Of a stretch of DNA of 64,000 nucleotides, positions 30,982-40,369 are shown in pieces; position 1 is the stretch's first letter, and each line of letters begins with the position of its first letter. The notes beneath the pieces were generated by a model. It was not told the DNA's origin. It was given only the letters and a program-made list of their open reading frames with translations, and ran no database searches. The position numbers and the translations under genes were made by a program. This DNA is from Novosphingopyxis baekryungensis DSM 16222 (lineage in GTDB: Bacteria; Pseudomonadota; Alphaproteobacteria; Sphingomonadales; Sphingomonadaceae), in NCBI RefSeq assembly GCF_000420305.1, contig NZ_ATUR01000004.1:406241-470240 (forward strand), read 5' to 3'.

Positions 30982-30995
30982 GGTAACCGGTGTCA
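30982..30995. promoter_or_regulatory. LacI-type operator upstream of the isomerase operon
   Basis: GGTAACCGGTGTCA, an imperfect palindrome centred on CCGG. Its right half is the reverse complement of the half site TGACACC seen twice at 38,598-38,633. It lies between the LacI gene stop and the isomerase start, about 62 bp before the ATG. Confidence 0.7.
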
Positions 30996-31045
30996 TATCC
31001 GAATGCAAGGGATCGTCTTGCATTTCGCGAAGACCGCGATTGGAC

Positions 31046-32065
31046 CTATTCGGAGGGCGGGACGACCGAGCTTCGCTCGATCAGCGACGAGGGCAGCAGC
31101 CAAGGCTCCCCGTTTGCTTCCTGCTCCGGTACGATCAGTTTTCGCGCGGCGGCATATGCCATCTCCACGATCGGCCAGCGCACCGTGGTGAGCGAGGGCC
31201 AGACGTGGCTGGACAGCGGCGTATCGTCGAACCCAACGATCGACAGGTCTTCCGGGATCATAAGACCGCTGCGGCGTGCCGCGATCATAGCGCCGATCGC
31301 CATCTCGTCATTGCAGGCGAAGATCGCGGTCGGCCTTGGATCCAGGGTTACGAGCCTCTCCGCCGCGTCGACGCCCGATTCGAACGTATAGAGACCCGGC
31401 TGCACCAGCGCCCCGTCCACTTCCAGCCCCGCCTCGGCCATCGCCTGCTCGAAGCCTGCGCGGCGCTCACGCGGAGAGGTGAAGCCTTCTGGCCCCTCTA
31501 TCAATGCAATGCGGCGGTGACCCTTTGCGATGAGGTAGCGCACCGCCTCACACACCGCCTCGCGGTCGTTCGACGTCACGGTATATTCCGGCGCGTCGAG
31601 TTTGACCGATCCCATGCGTACGTAGCGGCAGCCGAATTCCCGGCATAGTTCGGCAATTGCGTCGCGTTCCGAGACGGGCGGCAGCAGCACGACCCCATAG
31701 GGACGCTGGCGCTCGAAGAACCCGCGCAGATCGTCCTCGATGGTCGGCGACATGCGATCGATCGGCTGAACCATAAGGCCGAATTCGCTGTCCGCCAGTG
31801 CATCGAGGATGCCCTTTTGCACGCTTACCAGGAACTGCGCGTTGGGGTTATCGTGGATGACGGCGATGATGAAGTTGCGCCGCAGGGCCAGCGCACGCGC
31901 CTGCGGATTGGGCACATAACCAAGCTCGCCAATCACCTTTTCGACATGCGTGCGTGTCTTCTCGCTCAACAGCGGCGACTTGTTGATCACGCGGCTGACC
32001 GTCTTCTTGGAGACGCCCGCAACGCGCGCGACATCGTTGATTGTAGGTTTGCTGCCTCCGCCCAT
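31046..32065 (-). CDS. LacI-family transcriptional regulator
   Basis: A 339-residue LacI/GalR regulator. The N-terminal helix-turn-helix and hinge read PTINDVARVAGVSKKTVSRV then NPQARALALRR; a periplasmic-binding-like effector domain follows (FIIAVIHDNPNAQ, TAIFACNDEMAIGAM, IVGFDDTPLSSHVWPSLTTV). It lies between the two uronate operons and is the obvious candidate to bind the CCGG-centred palindromes at 30,982 and 38,598-38,633. The likely inducer is a KDG-like intermediate (inference). The ATG at 32065 is 50 bp after the TRAP transporter stop. Confidence 0.92.
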   Translation of the reverse strand: MGGGSKPTINDVARVAGVSKKTVSRVINKSPLLSEKTRTHVEKVIGELGYVPNPQARALALRRNFIIAVIHDNPNAQFLVSVQKGILDALADSEFGLMVQPIDRMSPTIEDDLRGFFERQRPYGVVLLPPVSERDAIAELCREFGCRYVRMGSVKLDAPEYTVTSNDREAVCEAVRYLIAKGHRRIALIEGPEGFTSPRERRAGFEQAMAEAGLEVDGALVQPGLYTFESGVDAAERLVTLDPRPTAIFACNDEMAIGAMIAARRSGLMIPEDLSIVGFDDTPLSSHVWPSLTTVRWPIVEMAYAAARKLIVPEQEANGEPWLLPSSLIERSSVVPPSE

Positions 32066-32115
32066 CGGACCTTTATATGGAAAGCTTCGCACCGCGCCAA
32101 GTGCTTGTCGTATGG

Positions 32116-33393
32116 TCAGAATAGGCTGGGCAACCAAAGCGAAAGCGGGGGGACGTAGGTAACGAGCGCCAGCGAGACCAGGAGCGTGAGATAGAAGGGC
32201 CAGATCGTTGCCACCATCTTTGAAAGCGGAACCTTGCCCACCGCCGAACCGACGAACAGCACCGAACCGACCGGCGGGGTGACGAGGCCGATGCCGAGGT
32301 TCAGCATCAAGATGATGCCGAAATGCACCGGATCGACGCCGGTCGCCATCACGACCGGTAGAAAGATCGGCGTGGTGATGACAATCAGCGGCGCCATGTC
32401 CATGAAGGTGCCAAGCGCCAGCAGCATCAGGTTCACGATGAGCAGCGTAACGATCGGGTTGTCGGTAAGGAAGCCGATCAAACTTGCGAGACCGGCCGGC
32501 ACTTCGAGCAGCGCCAGCGCGAAGCCGAAGGCGGTGGCGGCGGCAATGATGAACAGGACCATCGCGGCGGTGCGGACCGACTTCTGCGCCGCTTCCCATG
32601 TGCCGTTCCAGCCAAGATTGCGGTAGACGAAGGTGCCGACGAGGATTGTGTAGATCACCGCCACCGCGCTGCTTTCCGTCGGCGTGAAGATACCCGACAG
32701 GATACCGCCCATGATGAGCACGCCGGTGAATAAGCCGGGAATGGCGTAGATCGACGCGCGCACGAAGGCGCGCCAGCCGGGAAAGGAACCGCGCGGCAGA
32801 TTGCGTTTGCGCGCGACCAGCCAGGTGGTGATCATCAGGAGCCCGCCGGTGATGATCCCCGGTACGATACCGGCCAGGAACAGATCGCCGATCGACACGC
32901 CGATGCCCGAGGCGGCGGCGTAGATGATCATGTTGTGCGAGGGCGGGATCAGCAAGCCCACGATCGCGGCGGTGACGGTCACGTTGACCGAGAAATCGCG
33001 ATCGTAGCCCTTCTCGTCCATCAGGGGGACCATCGTCGATCCGATCGCAGACGCGCTCGCGATGGCCGAGCCCGAGACCGCGCCGAACATCATCGATGCG
33101 CCGACGTCGACCAGACCGAGCCCACCGCGCACCCGGCCGAAGGCAGCATCGGCGACGCGCACCAGCCGCTCGGCAATGCCGGCGCGGTACATGAGATCGC
33201 CGGCAAAGATGAAGAATGGGATCGCCATGAGCGTGAACACGCTGATTCCCGCCGCCATCCGCTGCACCGCGACGATCAGCGGAATGTCGGCAACGGCAAA
33301 GGTCGCAAGCGCCGCGCCGAACAGCGCGAAGGCCACCGGCACGCCGATCGCGAGCAGGACTAGGAGGACCACGAACAGGACGAGGATTTCCAT
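32116..33393 (-). CDS. TRAP transporter large permease (DctM family)
   Basis: A 425-residue protein with about 12 membrane segments. It starts MEILVLFVVLLVLLAIGVPV and has family motifs MFGAVSGSAIASASAIGSTM and TPTESSAVAVIY. It forms the transport channel for uptake driven by the sodium gradient. The start overlaps the DctQ stop (TGATG). With DctP and DctQ it forms a complete TRAP system in the uronate operon, likely importing mono-uronates or 2-keto acids across the inner membrane. Confidence 0.94.
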   Translation of the reverse strand: MEILVLFVVLLVLLAIGVPVAFALFGAALATFAVADIPLIVAVQRMAAGISVFTLMAIPFFIFAGDLMYRAGIAERLVRVADAAFGRVRGGLGLVDVGASMMFGAVSGSAIASASAIGSTMVPLMDEKGYDRDFSVNVTVTAAIVGLLIPPSHNMIIYAAASGIGVSIGDLFLAGIVPGIITGGLLMITTWLVARKRNLPRGSFPGWRAFVRASIYAIPGLFTGVLIMGGILSGIFTPTESSAVAVIYTILVGTFVYRNLGWNGTWEAAQKSVRTAAMVLFIIAAATAFGFALALLEVPAGLASLIGFLTDNPIVTLLIVNLMLLALGTFMDMAPLIVITTPIFLPVVMATGVDPVHFGIILMLNLGIGLVTPPVGSVLFVGSAVGKVPLSKMVATIWPFYLTLLVSLALVTYVPPLSLWLPSLF

Positions 33394-33896
33394 CAGGCAG
33401 GCTCCTCGGTGCGCCTTTGGGGTTCGCGTTCCTGTTCCAAGAGGCGCACGCGGATGCGTCCGATGGAAAAGATCGTCATCAACAGGCCGGCGAACGGGAT
33501 CGGGATGTAGGCAAAGGCGCGGCTGATCCCGAGCGAGGGAATCACATTGCCGCGCACCTCCCAGGCGAGCTGCGCGCCGTAGACTGCGAAGACAAGGCCG
33601 AACAACGCGATCAGTACGTGAATGCCGATGCGCAGCCGCGTCATGCCGGGAGGCGACAGGCGCTGTTCCAGTATTTCGATGCGGATGTGGAAGCGTTCCC
33701 ACACGCCTGCCGCAGCGGCTAGAAAGACGTACCAGATCATCAGGATCAGCGCGGTCTGCTCTGACCAGGAGGGGCTGTGTTGCAGCACGAACCGGCCGAA
33801 TACCTGCCAGCCGATCACCGCTGTCATCACTAGAAGCCCGGCCGCGCCCAGCTTGGCGAGTAGGCTTGCCGCTTTGTCGTTGACGCCACCGTTCAC
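33393..33896 (-). CDS. TRAP transporter small permease (DctQ family)
   Basis: A 167-residue protein with four predicted membrane helices. Family motifs include VIGWQVFGRFVLQHSPSWSE and WYVFLAAAAGVWERFHIRIE. The start is a GTG at 33896, two bases after the DctP stop; upstream codons overlap dctP and are not DctQ-like. It bridges the binding protein and the large permease. The C-terminal tail is charged (EQEREPQRRTEEPA). Confidence 0.88.
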   Translation of the reverse strand: MNGGVNDKAASLLAKLGAAGLLVMTAVIGWQVFGRFVLQHSPSWSEQTALILMIWYVFLAAAAGVWERFHIRIEILEQRLSPPGMTRLRIGIHVLIALFGLVFAVYGAQLAWEVRGNVIPSLGISRAFAYIPIPFAGLLMTIFSIGRIRVRLLEQEREPQRRTEEPA

Positions 33897-33898
33897 CG

Positions 33899-34909
33899 TT
33901 AGCCTCCCCGCTGGGCAAGTATCATCTGCACCAGTTCGCGCTGCCGCGGCGTTGTCAGCGCGGCGTCCCACATCGCCGTCATCCGCTCGGCAAACGGCGC
34001 GGGATCGACCTCGTTCACCTTCACGCCGGAAGCCATTACGATCGCGCGGCTCTTCTCCACCTGCGCGTCCCAGAGCCTACGCATAAAAGGCACCGACTGC
34101 TTGGCGGAACGGCGCACCGCCTCCCGGTCGCGATCCGATAGCGCATCATATTTCACCTTCGACATCACGAAGACCTCAGGCGCCAGCAGGTGCCGCGTCA
34201 GGCTGTAGTAGCGCGCGACTTCGTAATGGCGGCCATTCTCGAAGCTCGGCCAATTGTTCTCCGCGCCGTCGATGACGCCCTGTGCAAGGCTCTGATAGAC
34301 CTCGTCGAGCGGCATCGGAACCGCGTCTGCGCCGAGCGAGCGGACCATCGCGATATAGAGGTCCGAGCTGGGCACGCGCAGCTTCAAACCGCGCATGTCG
34401 TCCGGCCTGTGGATCGGCCGGCGCGTGTTGTAGAAACTGCGCGCGCCGGAATCGTAGAAGCACAGGCCGATAAGGCCGTGCGGTTCCAGCGAGGCAAGGA
34501 TCTCGTTGCCGATCGGCCCGTCGAGTACGCGGCGCAAATGCCCAATGCTTTCGAACAAAAAGGGCAATGCCGCGACGATGGTTAGCGGCTCGATCGAATT
34601 GAGCGGGGCAAGATTCACGCGGTTGAAGTCGATCCCGCCGAAGCTGGTGATCTCGAGCGTGTCGCGCTCGTTGCCCAGTTGCCCGCCCGCATAGATGCGC
34701 AGGTCCAGTCGACCGTCGGTGGCCGCGGCTAGCAGTTCGCCGAAGCGGCGTACGCCTTCCACGGTGGGGTAGCCGATGGGATGCGTATCGGACGCGGTCA
34801 TAACGTCGGGTCCCAGAATGCGCGTACAGCCCGCCAGCGCCCCCGCGGCGAGACCGCCCAGGATCGCGCGACGGCCGACGGGCCATCCGAGACCGCGTGG
34901 TTCCGTCAC
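33899..34909 (-). CDS. TRAP transporter substrate-binding lipoprotein (DctP family)
   Basis: A 336-residue periplasmic binding protein. The N-terminus has twin arginines (Arg13-Arg14) and a lipobox LAGC (Cys28), so it is probably a Tat- or Sec-exported lipoprotein rather than a free periplasmic protein. The carboxylate-binding Arg region is RGLKLRVPSSDLY, and GADAVPMPLDEVYQSLAQGV then DGAENNWPSFE is typical of uronate-type DctP. The ATG overlaps the upstream hydratase-like gene stop by 4 bases. Confidence 0.92.
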   Translation of the reverse strand: MTEPRGLGWPVGRRAILGGLAAGALAGCTRILGPDVMTASDTHPIGYPTVEGVRRFGELLAAATDGRLDLRIYAGGQLGNERDTLEITSFGGIDFNRVNLAPLNSIEPLTIVAALPFLFESIGHLRRVLDGPIGNEILASLEPHGLIGLCFYDSGARSFYNTRRPIHRPDDMRGLKLRVPSSDLYIAMVRSLGADAVPMPLDEVYQSLAQGVIDGAENNWPSFENGRHYEVARYYSLTRHLLAPEVFVMSKVKYDALSDRDREAVRRSAKQSVPFMRRLWDAQVEKSRAIVMASGVKVNEVDPAPFAERMTAMWDAALTTPRQRELVQMILAQRGG

Positions 34910-35694
34910 GAAACGAGCGCGCCGACGAGTGTCAGGTGCAGGCGCCCGAGATCGCCGAAATCGACATGCGCTTCAGCGCCCGGCGCGGCTTCGTGCACGC
35001 CGGTGATCGCCCCGGTGGAGACGTAGGTGCCCGGTGGCAGCGCGAAGCCGCGCTCGTCCGCAAGGCGGCGCAAGAAGGCGAGCGCTTCGAGCGCGGCATG
35101 CGGAAAGTCGCTTACCAATTTTTCCCCCACCCTGTTCCCATCGATTGTCGCGACGACCTCTACTGCTTGGGCACGTTCCCTCCAGCCCGCGATTTCCGGT
35201 CCGATCAGCAAGCCGTTATTGTTGCCGAAATCGCTGATCACCGCCATGGGCCCGTGATCGTTGATCGCCGGAATCGGGCTGCTGGCGATCTCGGCGCCGA
35301 TGAACATGCGGTCGTTCTCGCCTTCCCCGCCGAGCCGCAGTACGAATTCGGGCTCGATCGCCGCGAAGCCGCCGTCGAACACCTCCATGGCGACCGGACC
35401 GATGCCCTCTGCCGCGCGCACCGAGTTGGCAAAGATCGGGCCCGCTAGAAAGCGCTCATCGAACCGGTCCAGATAAGCGGCCGGAACGCCCCCGACTTTC
35501 CAGCCGACGACGCTGTCACCCCAAGCGGCGATCGAATGCGATTGTAGGCGGTAGGCGTCGGTAAGGGTCTCCGGCATTCCCGGCGGCGGCCCATCCAGCG
35601 CGCTTCCCTCTGCCCGGGCCTGTACCAATCGAGACGAAATCGCACGATGCGCCTCCGGCAGACCATCAGAGCCCGCCTCGTCATTCAAGCGCAT
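34906..35694 (-). CDS. 2-keto-4-pentenoate hydratase/FAH-family protein
   Basis: A 262-residue MhpD-like protein of the fumarylacetoacetase superfamily. Metal-site residues are in FAAIEPEFVLRL and ISDFGNNNGLLIGPEI, and TYVSTGAITGVHEAAPG is characteristic of hydratases. Members add or remove water, or cleave, 2-keto acids. In this operon it may act on a 2-keto-3-deoxy acid from uronate breakdown (inference). It lies 2 bp after the TonB receptor stop and overlaps dctP by 4 bases. Confidence 0.8.
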   Translation of the reverse strand: MRLNDEAGSDGLPEAHRAISSRLVQARAEGSALDGPPPGMPETLTDAYRLQSHSIAAWGDSVVGWKVGGVPAAYLDRFDERFLAGPIFANSVRAAEGIGPVAMEVFDGGFAAIEPEFVLRLGGEGENDRMFIGAEIASSPIPAINDHGPMAVISDFGNNNGLLIGPEIAGWRERAQAVEVVATIDGNRVGEKLVSDFPHAALEALAFLRRLADERGFALPPGTYVSTGAITGVHEAAPGAEAHVDFGDLGRLHLTLVGALVS

Positions 35695-35696
35695 GA

Positions 35697-38543
35697 TCAG
35701 AACTTGCCGCGCAGGCCGAGGAAGTAGCGGCGTCCGGAGAAATCGCTCTCTGCAAGGCTGTCGCGCACCGGCCGGTAGAGCAAGTTCGGCTCGTCCAGGA
35801 TATTGAGCACCTGGAAGCGCGCCTCGACATTCTTAAGGAGATCATAGCTTAATGAAAGATCGAGAAAGCCCTGATCGCCCGCAAAGCGATTCGATGTGGT
35901 GCGGAACGGCTTGAAATAGTCCGAGCGCCATTTGTACGCAACGCGCGCGCTGAACGGGCCCTTTTCGTAAAACACTGTGGCATTAGCGGTATGCTTGGAA
36001 TAGCCGGGGATGTTCGCGGGGTCGATGAAGACCGACAGCGTCTCGCCGTTCCGGCCGATTGTCGGATCGGGGAATTCGAAATTGGAATCGGCGTAGTTGT
36101 AGCTGAGCTGGAAACCCAAGCCGAACTCGAACTGATGCTGGGCCGTCACCTCGAAACCGAAGATACGGCTCTTGTCGTCCGAATTGACGGTACGCGCGAT
36201 CTGTACCGGAGTCGGCGCGCCGTCCACCACAACGCCGATCGTGCTGACATCGGTCGCGAACCCGGTCTGCAGGCTCTTGTAATAGCCTGCCACGGCAAGG
36301 GAACTGGTCGGCGATGCGTACCATTCCACCGAAACATCACCGTTCCAGCTTTTCAGCGGCTCGAGAAACGGGTTGCCCGCGGCCGAGATCGCCTCGCCCA
36401 CGCTCATCGCATCGGATTCACGGTCGATCGCGAGCGCCGCGGTCATCGCCTCGGGATCGGGCCGGGCGATTGCGCGATAGGCGGCGAAGCGCAGCAGCAG
36501 ATCGGGCTCGAGCTCCAGCGAAAGGTTGGCGCTCGGCAAGATATTCCAGAAGCTGTTGGTTTCGGTATTCACGATCGGATCGCCGACCGGTTCGATCGTG
36601 ATCGTATCGGGATCGGCACCGGGAGAAGTCTGCAGCGCGCTACTGACGCCGAGTGAGGTGATCTCGGTCCGCACGGCCCGCACGCCGACGTCGCCGCGTG
36701 CCGGCAGGCCGAACATCGTCGTTTCGAGATTGGCCTGCGCGTAGCCCGCCCAGGTCCTCTCGCGCACGTCGGTGTCCTCCACCGACAGAGTCGATCCGAT
36801 CGGCAGTCCGGCGTCGGCATCGCCGGTAAGGGCAAGAAACAAAGCGCGTGGATCCCAGCTTGCAAAGGTCAGGCCGCGCATCGGCGTTTCGGCACCGGCA
36901 TAGAGATCGGTGACCGGAAAGACGGTGCGCGCGGCCACCGCATCGGGGCTGAAGATATTACCCACCAGCGCGATAGGATTGACCGAGTCATCGGAGCTGC
37001 GGTCGATCCCGTCGTCGCGTACGCGGTGACGGTCGGCATAGCGCGCCCCAAGCTGGATCGAGGACAGGGGTCCATCGAGATCGTAGCGTCCGTCGAGACG
37101 GAAGGAGAGGATATCGTCATCGACATTCTCCTGCCTTCGGCGCACGCGCAGCGCATCCGTATACTGCGCATAATTGTTCAAATCGAACGGCGCCTTGATG
37201 CGATTTTCGACCGCGCTCGTATCGAGAAAGGTGAGGGCCGGGACTTCATATCCACGAAAGTCGAGTTCGAAATCGACGCGGTCCTGCGTACGGATGCGCA
37301 TATCGAGTTCGTCGCGGCGACGCTTGGTCTGCGAATAACCGGCGTCCGCGGCGATCGTCAGGCGGCCAGCGGTCCATTCGACGTTCGCGCCGAAGCCCAA
37401 ATATTCTTCCGTCTGCACCTGACGAAACGGATTAAGCTCGATCCGGCTGTTGCCCGTGTAATCGAGCAGAGCGCCGCGGTCACTCACCTCCAGGGGCGTG
37501 ATACGGCGGCGGCCGTCGGCGACGATCAGGTTTTGACGGTCCTCGCTGTCGCTGCGGTAGGAATATTGGCCGTCCAGATTGATATCGAGATCGGGGGTCG
37601 GCTGCCACTGAATGCCGCCCATCACGGCGTCACGGTCCGACTGGGTGCGCAGCGCGCGGTAGATATACTGGTTCGACACGAAATATTGCGGTGCGGAGCC
37701 GCCGGCGGTGAAATCGCAATTGGAACCGCCATCGAGGGAATAATCGGCGTTGCAAACGCTGTACGTCGAACTGGTGGTGAAGATGTCCTCCGGCGCGGTA
37801 TCGCGGCGGATCTGCCCTCCGATCGCGATACCGATGTCGCCGATGCCGGTGGCGAACTGGTCGATATAGGAGGTTGTCAGGCGCTGGCTGTACGGATCGC
37901 CGCCAACCACGCGGTCTTCGTAATCGCTATAGCCGAGCTGCCCCTGCACCTGCAGCCGTCCCTTGCCGTAATCGAGCGCACGCAGCGTCTGCAGCTCGAT
38001 AATGCCGGAAACGCCGCCCTCGATGAAGTTTGCCTGCTGCGACTTGTAGACGATCGCGCCGTTGATCAGCTCGGACGGGAACTGGCCGTAATTGACGTCG
38101 CGCCCGTCGCTGCCGGACGTGACCTCGCGTCCGTTCAGTATAGATGAGCCCAGGAATGCGCCAAGGCCCCGCACTGAAAGCTCGGAAGCGCCGCCCTTGA
38201 ACCGGTCGGAGGTGACCCCGACGATCCGCTCCAGCGTCTCGGCAACCGACAGGTCGGGAAGGTCGCCCACATCCTCGCCGACGATCGCGTCGCCGATGAC
38301 GCTTAGCTCACGCTTGGTTTCGAGCGAATTCTCGATCGTACGGGCGATCTCACCAGTTACAACGATGACGTTCTCGTCCTGCACCGCCTCTTCGACTACA
38401 TCGGCGTCCTCGTCCGGCGGAACGGCCTGCGCGTGGGCGATGGTCGCCTGTGTCAGCAGGACGGCGGAGGCCAGCAGTCCTGCCCTCAAACCGCGGCGGC
38501 CAGGGTGGCTGGGCATAGCGAGAAGTGCACTTTCGTGACGCAT
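35697..38543 (-). CDS. TonB-dependent outer-membrane receptor
   Basis: A 948-residue receptor with a signal peptide ending ATIAHAQA. A TonB-box-like segment (NVIVVTGE) follows, then the plug domain (LPDLSVAETLERIVGVTSDR, LGAFLGSSILNGREV) and a large beta-barrel ending in Phe (YFLGLRGKF). It belongs to the Caulobacter/Sphingomonas-type carbohydrate TonB receptors. It probably takes up oligouronides. The start at 38543 is chosen for its signal peptide; ATGs at 38555 and 38603 are in frame. Paired operators lie 55-90 bp upstream. Confidence 0.93.
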   Translation of the reverse strand: MRHESALLAMPSHPGRRGLRAGLLASAVLLTQATIAHAQAVPPDEDADVVEEAVQDENVIVVTGEIARTIENSLETKRELSVIGDAIVGEDVGDLPDLSVAETLERIVGVTSDRFKGGASELSVRGLGAFLGSSILNGREVTSGSDGRDVNYGQFPSELINGAIVYKSQQANFIEGGVSGIIELQTLRALDYGKGRLQVQGQLGYSDYEDRVVGGDPYSQRLTTSYIDQFATGIGDIGIAIGGQIRRDTAPEDIFTTSSTYSVCNADYSLDGGSNCDFTAGGSAPQYFVSNQYIYRALRTQSDRDAVMGGIQWQPTPDLDINLDGQYSYRSDSEDRQNLIVADGRRRITPLEVSDRGALLDYTGNSRIELNPFRQVQTEEYLGFGANVEWTAGRLTIAADAGYSQTKRRRDELDMRIRTQDRVDFELDFRGYEVPALTFLDTSAVENRIKAPFDLNNYAQYTDALRVRRRQENVDDDILSFRLDGRYDLDGPLSSIQLGARYADRHRVRDDGIDRSSDDSVNPIALVGNIFSPDAVAARTVFPVTDLYAGAETPMRGLTFASWDPRALFLALTGDADAGLPIGSTLSVEDTDVRERTWAGYAQANLETTMFGLPARGDVGVRAVRTEITSLGVSSALQTSPGADPDTITIEPVGDPIVNTETNSFWNILPSANLSLELEPDLLLRFAAYRAIARPDPEAMTAALAIDRESDAMSVGEAISAAGNPFLEPLKSWNGDVSVEWYASPTSSLAVAGYYKSLQTGFATDVSTIGVVVDGAPTPVQIARTVNSDDKSRIFGFEVTAQHQFEFGLGFQLSYNYADSNFEFPDPTIGRNGETLSVFIDPANIPGYSKHTANATVFYEKGPFSARVAYKWRSDYFKPFRTTSNRFAGDQGFLDLSLSYDLLKNVEARFQVLNILDEPNLLYRPVRDSLAESDFSGRRYFLGLRGKF

Positions 38544-38597
38544 GAATCCTCCCATAATTTCGTTTTCCGCCGGAAAAAGTCCGAAGGGGGCGCCTTT

Positions 38598-38633
38598 TGA
38601 CACCGGTTACCTATAACGTTGACACCGGTGCCA
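38598..38633. promoter_or_regulatory. Tandem LacI-type operators between divergent uronate genes
   Basis: Two copies of the half site TGACACCGGT start at 38598 (TGACACCGGTTACC) and 38620 (TGACACCGGTGCCA), 22 bp apart, about two helical turns. A perfect palindrome would be TGACACCGGTGTCA. They lie between the divergent TonB receptor and beta-helix lyase genes, so a single regulator could control both. Confidence 0.75.
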
Positions 38634-38677
38634 TTTCCCGTCAATCTATTTTCGGAAAAAATATTGGAGAGGCTTGA

Positions 38678-40369
38678 ATGGCTCGTAAGAAGCTGAAAAC
38701 ATTTGCTTTGCTATCGCTCTCGGTGCCGCTGGCCGCGCCGACTGTGGCATCCGCGCAACAGACGCTGTCCACCGTGCCCGCGATCCTGCAGTCGGACAGC
38801 GGCGGCGAACAGCCCTATCTCCCCGACTTCTCCTACGCTGGTTACGGTTATGGCGAAAAGGCGATTCCCGAAGTCGGCCAGCACATCGATGTCGCCGATT
38901 ACGGTGCGATACCGAACGACGGTATCGACGACAGCAAGGCTTTGAAGGCCGCGCTGGGCGCTGCCCATAAGATGACAGGCCCTGTGCGCGTTCAGTTCGC
39001 GTCAGGACGCTACATCCTGACCGAAATCCTCTGGATCGAGCGCAGCGGTATTGTGATCGCGGGGATGGGCAGCGCGAAGGGCGGGACCGAGTTCTTCATG
39101 CCCCGTCCGTTGAATCAGGCTGACGACGGCGGCGCACTCGACGAACTGCGCGAATATCTGAAGGAAAACGACAAGCGCCAGCACGACGAGGACATCAATC
39201 TGGACGTGCTCTTTTCTGAATGGAGCTGGAGCGGCGGGTTCATCTGGACGCGCTTCCCCGGCGGGCGGCATGCGACCTATCTGGAAAAATACGATCGTCC
39301 GATCGAACACGTCTCCAATATCCGTTCGGGCGCGCGCGGATCGCGCGAGCTGACCGTGGCCGATCCGGGCGCGCTGCGCGTGGGCGACGTGTTGCAAATT
39401 CATTGGCACAACCGAGCTGGCAAGGACGGGCCGCTGATCCGCGAGCTCTACGGTGATGCCAATCTCGAAATCGGCGATCGCCACTGGACCCTGCCCGATC
39501 GTCCCCTGGTACGCCAAGCCACCCGGATCGAGGCGATCCGCGGTGATCGGGTGACCATTGCTGACCCGCTGATGCACCCGATCGACACCGAACTTCCCGC
39601 CTATTTCGCGAGATGGGACCATCTGAGCGAGGTCGGGATCGAGAATTTGGCATTGGTCTTCCCGGAAAACCCCTATTTCGGCCATCATAACGAGGCCGGC
39701 TATAACGGCATCTACTTTACCGGTGTCCACAATGGCTGGATCCGCAACCTGCGGATCGTGAACAGCGATAGCGGCGTGCTGACCGATGATCTGGCAAACG
39801 TCACCATCGCCGATGTGGTGACCACAGGTGATCACAAAGCGCATTACGGTGTCCACATTGGTAATGTGCACAACGTGTTGGTGACGGGGAACGAGGTCTT
39901 CAACCCAACCGAGCATACCTTCAGCTTCAACACGCAGGCGACGCATTCAGTGTACCAGCGCAGCACCGGTTGGGAGCAGCCGACGCTGGACCAGCACGCT
40001 GGCGCTAATCACCAGAATCTTTACGACGCGCTCACCGTCCACATTCGCCCCGATCCTGCCGAGGATAGGCAGCCAGCCACCTATGATCTCTTCAAGGCGG
40101 GCGGTGCCGGTTACTGGAAGCCTGGCCATGGCCGCTACAACACGGTCTGGAACCTCGCTATCGAAGTCGATGCCAATGCCTCGCCCGGCCTTCCGGTGGT
40201 GCTGACCGAGAAAAGCGGCGGCCCGGAAGCGCGCATCGTCGGCCTCCACGGCGACCACCCGCTGGAGCTTCGCTACTCGCCGCCGCCATATACCGAGGCG
40301 GAGGGAAAACGCCTCCTCGCCGTCCCATCGCTCTATGACTACCAACTGGCACGGCGCTCAAGCCGCTAA
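38678..40369 (+). CDS. Secreted right-handed beta-helix protein (pectate lyase superfamily)
   Basis: A 563-residue protein with a signal peptide (SVPLAAPTVASAQQ). The N-terminal beta-helix cap is HIDVADYGAIPNDGIDDSKA, typical of Pfam Pectate_lyase_3. Later rungs include YNGIYFTGVHNGWIRNLRIV and YGVHIGNVHNVLVTGNEVF. The fold is shared by polysaccharide lyases, GH28 and epimerases, so the exact reaction is open; a uronate polymer is the likely substrate given its neighbours. GGAGAGG precedes the ATG. It is divergent from the TonB receptor and shares its operators. Confidence 0.82.
   Translation: MARKKLKTFALLSLSVPLAAPTVASAQQTLSTVPAILQSDSGGEQPYLPDFSYAGYGYGEKAIPEVGQHIDVADYGAIPNDGIDDSKALKAALGAAHKMTGPVRVQFASGRYILTEILWIERSGIVIAGMGSAKGGTEFFMPRPLNQADDGGALDELREYLKENDKRQHDEDINLDVLFSEWSWSGGFIWTRFPGGRHATYLEKYDRPIEHVSNIRSGARGSRELTVADPGALRVGDVLQIHWHNRAGKDGPLIRELYGDANLEIGDRHWTLPDRPLVRQATRIEAIRGDRVTIADPLMHPIDTELPAYFARWDHLSEVGIENLALVFPENPYFGHHNEAGYNGIYFTGVHNGWIRNLRIVNSDSGVLTDDLANVTIADVVTTGDHKAHYGVHIGNVHNVLVTGNEVFNPTEHTFSFNTQATHSVYQRSTGWEQPTLDQHAGANHQNLYDALTVHIRPDPAEDRQPATYDLFKAGGAGYWKPGHGRYNTVWNLAIEVDANASPGLPVVLTEKSGGPEARIVGLHGDHPLELRYSPPPYTEAEGKRLLAVPSLYDYQLARRSSR

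Noticed and set aside
37026..38147. Plus-strand open frame inside the TonB receptor
   Set aside because: It has no domain features and lies fully within a typical receptor gene.
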